Shown: positions 17,831 through 26,767 of the stretch, one piece after another
How the letters are laid out: every line of letters begins with the position of its first letter
How positions within the stretch are numbered: the stretch's first letter is position 1
NCBI RefSeq assembly: GCF_001939065.1
Contig: NZ_MPSZ01000001.1
Coordinates: 682,001 to 746,000 of the forward strand
Direction of reading: 5' to 3'
DNA: 64,000 bases
DNA from: Exiguobacterium indicum HHS 31
Lineage (GTDB): Bacteria > Bacillota > Bacilli > Exiguobacteriales > Exiguobacteriaceae
Made by a program: the position numbers and the translations under genes
Notes under the pieces: model-generated
Told to the model about the DNA's origin: nothing
The model's database searches: none
Seen by the model: the letters and a program-made list of their open reading frames with translations, nothing else

Positions 17831-18652
17831 ATGAAACAAAAGAAAACGATCGTCATCACAGGAGCATCTAGCGGAATCGGTCGGGCAACCGTCGAGCGGT
17901 TCAGTCAGGAAGGATGGCATGTTGCAGCAACGATGCGAAAGCCGGAGACGTCAAGTGACCTCGCCTCATTACCAGGCGTTCGCTTGTATGTACTGGATGT
18001 CACGGACGAGAGGAGCATTCGTCTAGCCTTTGAAGCCATCACGAACGATTTCGATACGATCGACGTCCTGTTGAACAATGCAGGGTATGGTGCGGTCGGC
18101 ATCTTCGAGGAGGCGACAGCGGAGCAAATCAAACGTCAATTCGATACGAACGTCTTCGGCGTCATGAACGTGACGCGTCAGGCATTGCCACTCTTTCGAA
18201 AACAACGAAAGGGGAAGATCGTGACCGTGACATCCGTCGGGGGACAAGTCACGTTTCCAATCTATAGCCTGTACCACAGCTCGAAATGGGCTGTTGAGGG
18301 ATTCATGGAATCGCTGCATTATGAGCTTGCTCCGCTCGGGATCGCCGTCAAACTGATCGAACCAGGACCGATCAAGACCGACTTCTACGGACGGTCGCAA
18401 GATCTCGTGCAAACGAACATCGTGGATTATGCCGACTATATGAAAACGGCGCTCAAAAATTCGAATGCAGCAGGAGAAGAAGCCGAAGGACCGGAAGTCG
18501 TCGCGGGTGCGATTCACCGTGCCGTGATGGATGACTCGAAAAAGATGCGTTATCCCGTCGGCAAGAACGCAGCGAACTTAATTCGATTGAAACGATTCTT
18601 GCCGCACGCGGTCTTTTTCCGAATCGTTCGTCGTGTCATCGAAAAAGCATGA
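17831..18652 (+). CDS. Short-chain dehydrogenase/reductase
   Basis: 273 residues, a classical SDR. The cofactor motif TGASSGIG lies at about 9-16, NNAG at about 87-90, the catalytic Ser in VTSVGG and the YHSSK catalytic Tyr-Lys pair at about 153-157. The expected activity is NAD(P)(H)-dependent oxidation or reduction of a carbonyl/alcohol. The chosen ATG follows AAAGGAG at normal spacing; a longer in-frame start overlaps the dehydrogenase gene without support. Co-transcribed with the aldehyde dehydrogenase and followed by a terminator at 18684. The substrate is unknown. Confidence 0.9.
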   Translation: MKQKKTIVITGASSGIGRATVERFSQEGWHVAATMRKPETSSDLASLPGVRLYVLDVTDERSIRLAFEAITNDFDTIDVLLNNAGYGAVGIFEEATAEQIKRQFDTNVFGVMNVTRQALPLFRKQRKGKIVTVTSVGGQVTFPIYSLYHSSKWAVEGFMESLHYELAPLGIAVKLIEPGPIKTDFYGRSQDLVQTNIVDYADYMKTALKNSNAAGEEAEGPEVVAGAIHRAVMDDSKKMRYPVGKNAANLIRLKRFLPHAVFFRIVRRVIEKA

Positions 18653-18683
18653 TTAGTTGCGGCTGACGTAAAAAAGAATGAGG

Positions 18684-18716
18684 TAAGGGTGGCATATCAT
18701 CATTCTGCCATCCTTA
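18684..18716 (+). terminator. Terminator of the ALDH-SDR operon
   Basis: TAAGGGTGGCA (18684-18694) pairs with TGCCATCCTTA (18706-18716) with one G-T pair, then TTTTTATA. Confidence 0.85.
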
Positions 18717-18764
18717 TTTTTATAGAGACTAACTTTTTAGTAAGCCTCGTTAACCGATTGCTCC

Positions 18765-18810
18765 GTTGACAAGCAATCGGTCGCTTCATATAGTTTAGTT
18801 AACTTAACTA
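18765..18810 (+). promoter_or_regulatory. Promoter and MarR-type operator
   Basis: TTGACA (18765-18770) and TATAGT (18789-18794) form a promoter with an 18-bp spacer. TAGTTTAGTTAACTTAACTA (18791-18810) is a near-perfect palindrome centred on GTTAAC that overlaps the -10 box. The MarR-family protein encoded second in the operon is the likely repressor. Confidence 0.75.
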
Positions 18811-18832
18811 TAAAGGAAAGGGAGTCTGATTC

Positions 18833-20038
18833 ATGGCTGTGCTGAGGAATCAACGCTTTGTCTTCATGTGGTTGTCCGGTATGACATTAACGCTCGGCTT
18901 TGCGATCTTCTTCTTGAGTGTGTCGTGGTTGACGATTGATGTCTTGCGAGAGCCTGCCTTGCTTGGTCTGATATTAACAGCCGTGTCGTTGCCCCGGGTC
19001 ATCATGATGGTGTTTGGTGGCGTGTTCGCCGATCGATTCCAGAAGAGCCGTCTTCTCTTTTGGACGAATCTCGGACAGGCGTTCTTGATGCTCGGTGTCG
19101 TGCTTTTACATTACGCTGATGCGTACTCGGTCGGGACACTCTTGTTGATTTCTGTCGTGTTTGGCATTTTGGATGGCATGTCTTATCCTGCTTTATCGTC
19201 CTTGTTGCCGTCTCTCGTTCCTGCGTCGCAATTACAGCGGGCGAATTCCTTATTTCAAGGATCACTCGAATTGATGTTCGTCGTCGGTCCGTTTCTCGCG
19301 GGACTTCTGCTGACGCAAGGGGGATTTGGACTGAGCTTCGGGACAGCGATGATCTTAATCTTTATTGCAGCCGTACTGGTCCTACCGCGGCTGATTCGCG
19401 ATCCTATTCCGGATACCGCCGTCCTCTTGATTCGTCAGGTCTTACGCGACTTACGCGAAGGGATTCGGTATGTCAAAGAGACGCCTGTCTTACGTGCTGG
19501 TACGTTGTCGATTGCCATCGTCAATCTATTCGTCATGGGACCGTTGATCATGAGCATCCCGATTCTCGTCGGCGCAGCGAAAGGGTCAGCGGCGGATCTC
19601 AGTCTCATCGAAGGTGGTCTTGCTGTCGGGACATTTGCTGCCAGTGTCGTCGTGTTGTTTCTAAGGTCGATTCATCGCGGTCGGTTTGTCTTTCGTGCGC
19701 TGTTTTTGACGTTAGGTGCTTTCTTGCTGTACACCCAGGTGGCATCGATTCCGTTACTTGCCTTCACGGCAGCGATGAGTGGATTTTTGTTGATGCTCGT
19801 TTATCTGCCGACCGTGACGATTTTACAGGAGCGGAGTGATCCGGATAAGATCGGACGCGTCATGAGCATCATGGCGCTTGCCGCTTCCGGTCTAGAACCG
19901 ATTGCGTTCGCGGTCTTATCGCTGTTAGTCGCGATCGAAATTCCAATTCAGTTTCTGCTGATTGCGTTCGCAGTGATTGGTCTCATCTGTGGTCTGTTAC
20001 TCTATCGCAGAAGTCGAGATTTTCGGAACATTTCATGA
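18833..20038 (+). CDS. MFS transporter (MFS_3-like exporter)
   Basis: 401 residues with about twelve membrane helices. The motif GGVFADRFQKSRLLFWTNLGQA (about 62-83) is the MFS motif A loop; overall it looks like the MFS_3 group of drug and siderophore exporters. It is the first gene of a two-gene operon; the MarR-family regulator begins 13 bp after its stop. The promoter carries a palindrome overlapping the -10, so export is probably induced when a ligand releases the MarR protein. Distantly similar in layout to the T-box-controlled transporter at 14273, but the sequence match is limited. Confidence 0.88.
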   Translation: MAVLRNQRFVFMWLSGMTLTLGFAIFFLSVSWLTIDVLREPALLGLILTAVSLPRVIMMVFGGVFADRFQKSRLLFWTNLGQAFLMLGVVLLHYADAYSVGTLLLISVVFGILDGMSYPALSSLLPSLVPASQLQRANSLFQGSLELMFVVGPFLAGLLLTQGGFGLSFGTAMILIFIAAVLVLPRLIRDPIPDTAVLLIRQVLRDLREGIRYVKETPVLRAGTLSIAIVNLFVMGPLIMSIPILVGAAKGSAADLSLIEGGLAVGTFAASVVVLFLRSIHRGRFVFRALFLTLGAFLLYTQVASIPLLAFTAAMSGFLLMLVYLPTVTILQERSDPDKIGRVMSIMALAASGLEPIAFAVLSLLVAIEIPIQFLLIAFAVIGLICGLLLYRRSRDFRNIS

Positions 20039-20051
20039 CAGGAGGAAAACA

Positions 20052-20498
20052 ATGGAAGGATCTAAAAAACAGGACATCTTGACGATGTATCGGCGTATCG
20101 ATGAACTAGATCTTCAGCTGGCGAAGTTTTTCACAGCGTTGAATCCGTTTGCTTTGAGTCAACAACAAGAACAGCTACTGCTATTGTTCAAACGAAAAGA
20201 CTCCTGGACGTCGACGGAAATCGCACGAACGATGGGAATCTCGAAGAGTGCGGTCAGTCAAGTACTCAAGATTTTGGAAGGACGTACATTCATCAAGCGT
20301 CGAAAGAATCCAGCAAACTTAAGGGAAAGTTTCATCCAACTCGATACGAATGGGGTAGCCTACTTGCGAAAGATGGATGAGATTGAAGAGCAATTGGCGG
20401 AGGAGATGACGACGATTCTTGACGAAATGGAACTGGACATCATCAATCGTTCCCTTGTTCGCATGATTGATCGATTTCAAGAACTCCATCGATCGTAA
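20052..20498 (+). CDS. MarR-family transcriptional regulator
   Basis: 148 residues, winged HTH of the MarR type: helices around WTSTEIARTMGISKSAVSQVLKILEG, wing RRKNPANLRESFIQLDTNG and a long C-terminal dimerisation helix. The ATG follows AGGAGG at ideal spacing. Located directly behind the MFS gene, it probably represses the operon by binding the palindrome at 18791-18810. Ligand unknown. Confidence 0.9.
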   Translation: MEGSKKQDILTMYRRIDELDLQLAKFFTALNPFALSQQQEQLLLLFKRKDSWTSTEIARTMGISKSAVSQVLKILEGRTFIKRRKNPANLRESFIQLDTNGVAYLRKMDEIEEQLAEEMTTILDEMELDIINRSLVRMIDRFQELHRS

Positions 20499-20622
20499 GG
20501 AAACGGATTTTCATAATCAGAACGAATCAAATGGGAAAATCCTGGAATGATTTGTATGATACGCTAAGTCATAAGTGATTCAGAAACACCTTTTATATTG
20601 ATTCACTGAAAGGAGAATGACA

Positions 20623-21090
20623 GTGAAATTTTTCATACTTAGCGTATTGCCACTACTTGTCGTACTCAGCACGCCACTCTTCTCGATGACGGAGCCAATC
20701 TCACAAACGCTCTACTTTTTGGTAGTGTTCTTACTGACATGTCTGTCGGCGATGATGCTCGTTGAGCGACAACGTTTTTTCAAGCGTCTGAATACAGTAC
20801 GACCGCTATACGGTATCGTGATCGGAATTCTTGGGCTTGCTAGTTTTATTGGGATACTGATCTGGCTCTCGCCATTTTTGTTGCAGACTGGTCTTGGAGG
20901 TCGCATCCTGACGTTCATATTGATGTATCTTGGAATCTTGATTCTTGGTTTCATCACCGGTTGTTTCTTTGAAGGCATTACGCGCCAACCGAAGGATCAA
21001 TTGATTCACCCGGTCTTTCTGTTCATCGGGACAGGGTATATGATCTTGACTGTCTTTGGCATTTTGCAACTTTATCACCAAGCAGGATGA
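20623..21090 (+). CDS. Four-helix membrane protein
   Basis: 155 residues with four membrane helices (about 2-21, 26-46, 62-86 and 93-115) plus a fifth hydrophobic stretch near the C-terminus. No family is recognised. ATG at 20617 would sit directly on the AAAGGAG ribosome site; GTG at 20623 has a seven-base spacing and gives MKFFILSVLPLL, so I chose it. It is monocistronic and ends in a strong bidirectional terminator shared with the convergent secreted-protein gene. Confidence 0.7.
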   Translation: MKFFILSVLPLLVVLSTPLFSMTEPISQTLYFLVVFLLTCLSAMMLVERQRFFKRLNTVRPLYGIVIGILGLASFIGILIWLSPFLLQTGLGGRILTFILMYLGILILGFITGCFFEGITRQPKDQLIHPVFLFIGTGYMILTVFGILQLYHQAG

Positions 21091-21130
21091 AATAACCCCC
21101 TTGACGTCATCGTACGTCAAGGGGGTTATT
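21091..21130. terminator. Bidirectional terminator
   Basis: AATAACCCCCTTGACGT (21091-21107) pairs perfectly with ACGTCAAGGGGGTTATT (21114-21130). It separates convergent genes. Confidence 0.9.
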
Positions 21131-21133
21131 GTT

Positions 21134-21571
21134 TCACTGCACTTTCAGTAAGAATCCGAATTGTCCGTCTCCTTGTTTCCAGCGCGAGTTTAGTTCGTAC
21201 GCATAGAGACCAGGTTCTGTCGGGACGTTGAATTGGTCATCTTTCAATACAACAGGAGATTTCTTTTTCTGTTCGTCCCATTGTGTTAGCTTAACTTCTT
21301 CTGGATTGCCTGATAATTTGACGCGAACGGATGCGCCGGCAGAAACATTAACTGTTTTTTGTCCATTTGCCATATCGAGTCCATCGCGGTAAATTTTATC
21401 ACCGCATCGACTGCGAAGTAAGCTATCCCAGCAGTAAGACCCTTGGACGGTCGGAACATCCTTTCCGTTTGCCTCGACTTCGGGATTTGGTGGCGCACCA
21501 CGGAACGGTTCGAAAACGATGGTGCAGACGACAAGGATCAGTAGGACAACTAACGCAAAAGCACGTTTCAT
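21134..21571 (-). CDS. Secreted/anchored QGSYCW-family protein
   Basis: 145 residues: N-terminal signal anchor (MKRAFALVVLLILVVCTIVF) followed by an extracellular domain. The segment NGKDVPTVQGSYCW and the Cys in RCGD match the protein at 8080-8517; the ends (LYAYEL versus MYTYEV) also align, so the two are paralogues of one uncharacterised family. The Cys pair should form a disulfide outside the cell. Monocistronic here, unlike its paralogue in an operon. Function unknown. Confidence 0.75.
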   Translation of the reverse strand: MKRAFALVVLLILVVCTIVFEPFRGAPPNPEVEANGKDVPTVQGSYCWDSLLRSRCGDKIYRDGLDMANGQKTVNVSAGASVRVKLSGNPEEVKLTQWDEQKKKSPVVLKDDQFNVPTEPGLYAYELNSRWKQGDGQFGFLLKVQ

Positions 21572-21679
21572 GAGACACCTCCAGTTGGTTTGCTTTATTT
21601 TACCAAAAATAGAGCGAACCGAGTGAAGAGGTTTTTTAAGGAAAGACTATTTATTTCTTACACTTTACGAGTGCACTTG

Positions 21680-22756
21680 TCATCTTTTTTCAGAGAACAG
21701 TTGTAGTCGCTTGTTCAACAACTCCGCGACATAAATCGTTCCATCCGAACCGACCGCGATGTCGTGCGCAATCCGGAGTTGTCCTGCTTCTTTGCCCCAT
21801 GTACCGAATCGTTTCTCGATCTTTCCTTGTTTGTTCAAGATGACGATTTGGCTTTGCGCGTTCTTTTTTTGTCCATTAAGATAGTTTCCACCATCGGCGA
21901 CGTAGACTTTACCGTTCGCGCCGACTTCGATCCCGTACGGTCGACCGAGTTCTTTTGACGACCACGTATCGATGTGTTTGCCGTTTCGATTAAAGATTTG
22001 GACCCGGGCGTTGTCCCGGTCCGCCACATAGAGATTCATCTCATCGTCGCTACTGATCCCATGCGGAAGATTGAACTGTCCGTCTTGTTTGCCGAGTTCA
22101 TTGACTTCCCATTTGACTGTTCCTTTTGAATCGAACATGACGATGCGACTATTCCGATAGCCGCCAGATACGGCGAACGAGCCGTCCTTGAAAACGGTGA
22201 CGTCTGTCGGACGAGCGAACGTCTTTTCATCTAGCTGTAGCGGGATGCTTGGCAAGACGTTTCGGATGCGCAGACCGACTTCCGTGAACGGACCATATGC
22301 GTTTCCGAACGTTTGCAAGACTTTACCGGATGCATCGAGTTTGAAGACTTGGTTCAGACTGATGTCGGTAATCCAGATATTGTTTTGGTCATCGACTTCG
22401 AGACCGTGCGGTGACTTGAATAGACCGGCGCCTAACCGCTTCTTCACCTGCATCGTCTTTCCGTCGAGCACGATCAATGTCGATTCTGTGATGTAGGTGT
22501 CATCCCCGTATGAATTACTACCTCGGTGTAAATAGTAGACGTCACCGTTCGGAGCAACAGCGACGCCGCTCGCTTCCTCGGCAATCGAACAATCGCGCAT
22601 TTCTAGTGGCCAAGCGACCTGTCAGCGATACGTCGTATCTTTTGGGATGGGTGGATAGTTGTCTTTCTCGACGGGATCTGCGCCGCCTCTTGACCAGGAA
22701 ATACCCAGTACCGTGATGGTTGCTAAAGTCCCTATAAAGATCAATCTTTTTTTCAT
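21680..22756 (-). pseudogene. NHL-repeat surface protein interrupted by an in-frame TGA
   Basis: ATG at 22756, with GGAGG eight bases upstream, starts MKKRLIFIGTLATITVLGIS, a signal anchor, and runs 44 codons to a TGA (22622-22624). The same frame continues without a gap: QVAWPLEMRDCSIAEEASGV and then 300 residues of NHL-type beta-propeller repeats (motifs such as PHGLEVDDQNNIWITD, PYGIEVGANGKVYVADGG, AHDIAVGSDGTIYVAE). A single-base change (for example TGG or CGA to TGA) explains the break. A second start at 22600 could only make a protein without export signal. The intact protein would be a membrane-anchored extracellular six-bladed propeller, similar to peptidyl-alpha-amidating lyase-like proteins. 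Confidence 0.8.
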
Positions 22757-22925
22757 ACATCGTTCCTCCAGACGTGAATTCGTATCCATATTATATCTAG
22801 ATATTAAACGAGGACGAATCGTTCTATAGGAGGAGACAGCGGGTTACGGAAGCAGGATATTAAAATCGGGATGAAGGGGTAAAGAAGAGAGATATCATAT
22901 GGAAGAAAGAAAGTGAGGCAAAAAC

Positions 22926-23957
22926 ATGAAGGCAGTCACCGTAACGGGGCATGGTGGGCTTGAGCAGCTCGCCTATATCGATCAAGAGACACCACAACCG
23001 AAACAAGGCGAGGTACTGATTGAAATCAAAGCTTGTGCCTTGAACAATACAGAAATTTGGATGCGGGAAGGCGCCTATGGTGCAGAGAGTGAATCGGGCT
23101 GGAAAGCAGAAGGGGTGGAGTTTCCCCGGATTCCCGGTTCAGACATCAGCGGACGGATCGTCGCGGTCGGAGACGGTGTCGCCGAGACGGAAATCGGACG
23201 CGACGTCGTCTTGTTTCCGTTCACGGCGAGTGGAGAAATCGCTGACGAACAGAGTGCCGAGGATTTATCGTTCATCGGCTCTGAGTATGATGGCGGGTAC
23301 GCGGAATATGTCTGCTGGCCGCTCGCACTCTGTTACGAGATGCCGCTTGCCTCCTATACGGACAGTGCGGTCTTCTCGGTCAGTGGATTGACGGCGTGGC
23401 ACATGGTCGAGCAACTCGACTTACAACAAGGACAGACGGTTCTCGTAACAGGCGCCAGTGGCGGTGTCGGTTCACTCAACGTCCAGATTGCGAAACGTGT
23501 CTTCGGTGCCCGTGTCGTCGCACTCGTCGGTGACTTGAAGCTGACGGATCAATTGCACGAACTCGGGGCGGACCTGGTCGTTTCCTACCGTGAGCCGGAC
23601 TGGGATCAGCAGATCATGAAAGAAGTCGGTCCGGTCGATGCGATTCTCGACGTCGTCGGCGATGCGGTGTTCAAACAAGGACTGGATCTGCTGAAGCGCG
23701 GCGGAACGTACTGTATTTCCGGATCGTCCGGGGGACAGGTGACGTCGCTCGATTTTCGAACACTTTACTTGAAACATATCCGCCTACAAGGGTCCGTCCT
23801 TGGCAATCGCCATGATTATGAGAAATTACTGGAGGCCGTTCGGACTCAGACGATTCAGCCCGTCATCGACCGGACGTTCCCGCTCGCTGAAGCGCGAGAA
23901 GCCCAAGCGTACTTCAAACAAGCTGGCAAGTTCGGCAAGGTCGTCTTGCTACCATAA
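22926..23957 (+). CDS. Zinc-free MDR oxidoreductase (quinone reductase-like)
   Basis: 343 residues of the medium-chain dehydrogenase/reductase family. N-terminal GroES-like domain (about 1-150, with GEVLIEIKACALNN and PRIPGSDISG) and Rossmann domain with VLVTGASGGVGSLNVQIAK (about 174-192). The zinc-binding Cys/His set of alcohol dehydrogenases is missing, which favours an NADPH:quinone or enoyl reductase. A GTGAGG ribosome site precedes the ATG. Monocistronic, ending in a terminator shared with the convergent gene. The substrate is not predictable. Confidence 0.88.
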   Translation: MKAVTVTGHGGLEQLAYIDQETPQPKQGEVLIEIKACALNNTEIWMREGAYGAESESGWKAEGVEFPRIPGSDISGRIVAVGDGVAETEIGRDVVLFPFTASGEIADEQSAEDLSFIGSEYDGGYAEYVCWPLALCYEMPLASYTDSAVFSVSGLTAWHMVEQLDLQQGQTVLVTGASGGVGSLNVQIAKRVFGARVVALVGDLKLTDQLHELGADLVVSYREPDWDQQIMKEVGPVDAILDVVGDAVFKQGLDLLKRGGTYCISGSSGGQVTSLDFRTLYLKHIRLQGSVLGNRHDYEKLLEAVRTQTIQPVIDRTFPLAEAREAQAYFKQAGKFGKVVLLP

Positions 23958-23971
23958 GAGAAACCGAACAA

Positions 23972-24012
23972 AACGAGCTATCCTCTTCCTGTGATGGAAA
24001 GGGTAGCTCGTT
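23972..24012. terminator. Bidirectional terminator
   Basis: AACGAGCTA (23972-23980) pairs with TAGCTCGTT (24004-24012); the inner part (CCT...TTCC / GGAAAGGG) also pairs partly. Between convergent genes. Confidence 0.75.
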
Positions 24013-24021
24013 GTCGTATCG

Positions 24022-24516
24022 TTAACGGTTAGGCAAGATGTAAAAAAAGGTGACGTTCGAGCTGACAGGTGTCTCTTCCGTATAATCAACCAATTCCTCC
24101 TGTGATTGATGAATCGTATACATATCGTTTGGGAACAGCTCCGTTATCCATTTTGGAACATCTGCAGAAAGCGGAAGTGACTGAGTCCGTTCGAGTGGGA
24201 AAGGAGTCCCGTCCGGGTTCGGCGTGTGGACATGTAATGCGTCTTGTGAAGCATCCTCGAGGACAATCGTTATGTAAAGCTGATGTTCAATCTGATTTTC
24301 CACTAGTTTTTGCCGCATGTTTTGCAAAGCGCTCGACGCGATCCGAAGATGTGCTTTACGAATACGCAGACTCGCGTTGCCATGTCCATAAAAGTCAGGG
24401 TGCTCGTGCCAGTCGTTAAACCAAACGTCTGGATCAATATAGGCAGGAGAAGAAAAACTTTTGAATTCAAGTTCGAGATTTTTAAAATAACGGCGTTTGC
24501 CGCGAAATTTTTTCAT
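24022..24516 (-). CDS. Hypothetical protein, 164 aa
   Basis: Soluble protein with a basic N-terminus (MKKFRGKRRYFKNLELEF) and many aromatic and acidic residues. No family is recognised. An upstream in-frame ATG (24684) would add 56 residues with unusual composition; the ATG at 24516 follows a GAAAGGTG site and gives a typical start, so I prefer it. The neighbours do not suggest a role. Confidence 0.6.
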   Translation of the reverse strand: MKKFRGKRRYFKNLELEFKSFSSPAYIDPDVWFNDWHEHPDFYGHGNASLRIRKAHLRIASSALQNMRQKLVENQIEHQLYITIVLEDASQDALHVHTPNPDGTPFPLERTQSLPLSADVPKWITELFPNDMYTIHQSQEELVDYTEETPVSSNVTFFYILPNR

Positions 24517-24945
24517 GAACGATGCACCTTTCAGTAAAGGGATTTTTTCATAAGGGAAATAAGGCGAAGACACTAAAAATGGGTAAATATAAACCAATGA
24601 CTTAAATGGCGTGACTCGTTTCTGAGTGACGAACTGATTGCGCAAACGTTCCCGGTGTCGTAATCGCCACTGCCTTGTTGCCATCGTCTATAACAGCATT
24701 GCGAATCAGAACATGACCTACGCGCTCGGTGCAGATATCTGTTCCTGATCAACTGTAGTTTTATTTTGATCGCGACGTTGCTCGGTGTCAAATAGCTCCT
24801 ACGGACGGATTAAAGTTTACAGATCCAGTCATCAAAACGAATCGATTGTTTCCTGATCTCTGACTTGAATCAACTTGATCCTGACCAACTAGAGAAATTG
24901 TTCAATGAACGTATGCCGTTATGACGGAACTGAGGAGGAAAAAGC
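24517..24945. other. Gene-free stretch, possible decayed sequence
   Basis: No intact gene is visible in these 429 bases. Two minus-strand frames give short protein-like stretches (EQRRDQNKTTVDQEQISAPS and VLIRNAVIDDGNKAVAITTP) separated by a stop and frame change, which could be remnants of a lost gene. The ribosome site of the channel gene lies at the right edge. Confidence 0.3.
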
Positions 24946-25296
24946 ATGCTGGCGTTCTTTATCTTGATCCGAAATTTTTTTCATGTCATTCGTATCTTAT
25001 TCAAACAAGAAGAACAGAAGGAATTGATGATCATGGTCGGGGCCCTTTTTTTGATTGGAACGGTCTTCTATCACAATGTCGAACAGTTCAGTATTCTGGA
25101 CGCCTTTTATTTCTCCGTCATGACGCTCGCAACGGTCGGATATGGGGATCTCGTCCCACAGACAGCGTTCGGTAAATTGTTTTCGATCGTGTACGTCATG
25201 CTTGGCGTCGGTGTTCTCAGTGCCGTCATCGTGAACGTCAATATGGCATTAAAACAATATCACCGGGAGAAGAAAAAGAAAGAAGAGCAGAAATGA
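24946..25296 (+). CDS. Two-helix potassium channel subunit
   Basis: 116 residues: a membrane helix (about 29-45), pore loop with the selectivity filter TVGYGD (about 65-70) and a second helix (about 78-100), followed by a Lys/Glu-rich tail. This is the Ion_trans_2 (KcsA-like) fold, so a tetrameric K+ channel is expected. It lacks the cytoplasmic RCK/TrkA domain of larger bacterial channels, so gating is unclear. ATG at 24946 has a GAGGAGG site. Monocistronic. Confidence 0.9.
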   Translation: MLAFFILIRNFFHVIRILFKQEEQKELMIMVGALFLIGTVFYHNVEQFSILDAFYFSVMTLATVGYGDLVPQTAFGKLFSIVYVMLGVGVLSAVIVNVNMALKQYHREKKKKEEQK

Positions 25297-25402
25297 AACC
25301 ACATTTGACGCACTTCTTGTATTGTCTGATCCTCGAAGCAATCGTTGAATTCTATATAGAGGAACTTCTAACGAAGCATTATAGAAACCATCTTTCATTA
25401 TC

Positions 25403-25418
25403 CGATAAATAAATTTAT
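25403..25418 (+). promoter_or_regulatory. Shared 16-bp motif upstream of the lysR-type gene
   Basis: CGATAAATAAATTTAT (25403-25418). The identical 16-mer occurs at 27524-27539, upstream of the DJ-1/PfpI gene. It has the T-N-A, partly palindromic look of LysR-type sites and is the best candidate for the binding site of the regulator that starts at 25502. Confidence 0.6.
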
Positions 25419-25501
25419 GGTGTACTAAATTATTCGTTATTTGTCTTATGGATTGAATGAATTTATACTTTTCAGGAAGACCTAGCAAAAGGAGAACACA
25501 C

Positions 25502-26356
25502 ATGATTGATTTTGAATGGTATCGGAGTTTCATTCACGTATACCAACAACGTTCCGTCTCAGCGGCAGCCCGAATTCGTTTTTTGACGCAACCGGCGGTC
25601 AGCCAGCATATCGCGGCACTAGAAGCAGAACTAGAGACATCCTTATTCATCCGTGCACCGCGGCAAATGATTCCGACGGACGCGGGAACAGCTCTCTATA
25701 CACAAGTCGTCGGATTGATTGATCGGCTCGAGGAGTTATCGCTTGAGATGAAGTACGAAGCGGGGGAACAATCTCGTCCGGTCTTGAAGTTCGGGGGACC
25801 GACGGAATTCGTCACACATGGGATCGTACCGAAGCTACCGCTCGACGTCGCACAGTTCACGGCAGTTTTTGATTTGACGGTTCCCTTGTTGCAACGCTTG
25901 CTTGCGAATGAGCTCGACTTCATCATCGCAACGAAGCGGATCGATGAGCCGGGCGTTCAGTACGTCCCGATTGCTGACGAACGCTTTCATTTAATCGCTC
26001 CAATCGGATACGATGCTCCGGAAGCGAATTTAAAGGAATGGATGGACCGTCAGCGCTGGATCAGTTACGGACTCGAGCTGCCGATCATTCGTCGGTACTA
26101 TCAGACGCAGTTCGGAGAACGACCGGGCATTCGTCCGGAAATGATCTTACCGAACGTCGATGCGATACTAAAAGCGATTGAAGCAGGACACGGGATTAGC
26201 GTCCTGCCTGATTATCTCGTCGAGGCAGCGGTCAGTGCTAGACGGGTACAACGGATTGCACCGGAACGATTCGCAACGAATCAATTATACGTCGCCTATC
26301 GAACGGACTCGCGCCACGATCCGGTTTTGCAACAGGTGATTAAGGCGTTAAGTTGA
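25502..26356 (+). CDS. LysR-family transcriptional regulator
   Basis: 284 residues. N-terminal HTH (about 1-60: FEWYRSFIHVYQQRSVSAAA, then TQPAVSQHIAALEAEL) and a periplasmic-binding-like effector domain (about 90-284). It is transcribed alone; the ATG follows AAAGGAG. A 16-bp motif about 84 bp upstream is repeated exactly before the DJ-1/PfpI gene about 1.9 kb away, which suggests autoregulation and control of that gene. The effector is unknown. Confidence 0.9.
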   Translation: MIDFEWYRSFIHVYQQRSVSAAARIRFLTQPAVSQHIAALEAELETSLFIRAPRQMIPTDAGTALYTQVVGLIDRLEELSLEMKYEAGEQSRPVLKFGGPTEFVTHGIVPKLPLDVAQFTAVFDLTVPLLQRLLANELDFIIATKRIDEPGVQYVPIADERFHLIAPIGYDAPEANLKEWMDRQRWISYGLELPIIRRYYQTQFGERPGIRPEMILPNVDAILKAIEAGHGISVLPDYLVEAAVSARRVQRIAPERFATNQLYVAYRTDSRHDPVLQQVIKALS

Positions 26357-26364
26357 ATTAAGTT

Positions 26365-26411
26365 AAAAAAGTCCAATCCCCAAGCAATTGCTGAGAGGAT
26401 TGGACTTTTTT
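26365..26411. terminator. Terminator after the lysR-type gene
   Basis: AAAAAAGTCCAATCC (26365-26379) pairs with GGATTGGACTTTTTT (26397-26411). Symmetric ends give T-runs on both strands, so it serves both convergent genes. Confidence 0.9.
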
Positions 26412-26425
26412 GTACGAAATATACA

Positions 26426-26713
26426 TTATTTCGATACGTCATCTAAGAACGTCAATGCACGATCAGCGACAAGACTGGCACTGTCCGCACGGTACGTTTG
26501 ATAGTGCAGTGAGGCGATATGCTGATCGAAGGCGTCTTGATCACGCCATTGTTCATAAAAGTAGAAGACGTTCGGATTGTCGATGGCGCGATGTGTCTGA
26601 TACGTCAGGCACCCTTCTTCTGCACGCGAAGGTACGATCACACCTTCGATGATAGAAGCGAGCTGTTCGCCTTGATTCGGATGCGCTTCGATTCGGGCAA
26701 TCAGTTGAATCAT
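26426..26713 (-). CDS. Antibiotic-biosynthesis-monooxygenase-like (ABM) protein
   Basis: 95 residues forming one dimeric alpha/beta-barrel domain: MIQLIARIEAHPNQGEQLAS, EEGCLTYQTHRAIDNPNVFYFYEQW and FDQHIASLHY are typical of the ABM/YgiN-type family, whose members act on quinones, haem or polyketides or just bind small aromatic molecules. ATG at 26713 follows AGGAGG. It lies downstream of the DJ-1/PfpI gene with a hairpin between them; both fit a response to reactive electrophiles, which is inference. Confidence 0.85.
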   Translation of the reverse strand: MIQLIARIEAHPNQGEQLASIIEGVIVPSRAEEGCLTYQTHRAIDNPNVFYFYEQWRDQDAFDQHIASLHYQTYRADSASLVADRALTFLDDVSK

Positions 26714-26736
26714 CGATAGAACCTCCTATGAAAAGA

Positions 26737-26756
26737 GATCCTTCATCCAAAGGATC
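26737..26756 (-). terminator. Terminator after the DJ-1/PfpI gene
   Basis: GATCCTT (26737-26743) pairs with AAGGATC (26750-26756), followed on the minus strand by TCTTTTC. Confidence 0.7.
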
Positions 26757-26767
26757 CCTTGTTTTGA

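Noticed and set aside
18023-18517. Minus-strand frame of 164 codons
   Set aside because: Antisense shadow of the SDR gene, whose motifs and ribosome site are clear.
9797-22756. Reading the two in-frame TGA codons as selenocysteine or a recoded Trp
   Set aside because: No SECIS-like hairpin or Sec context is seen, and TGA ends many genes here as a normal stop.
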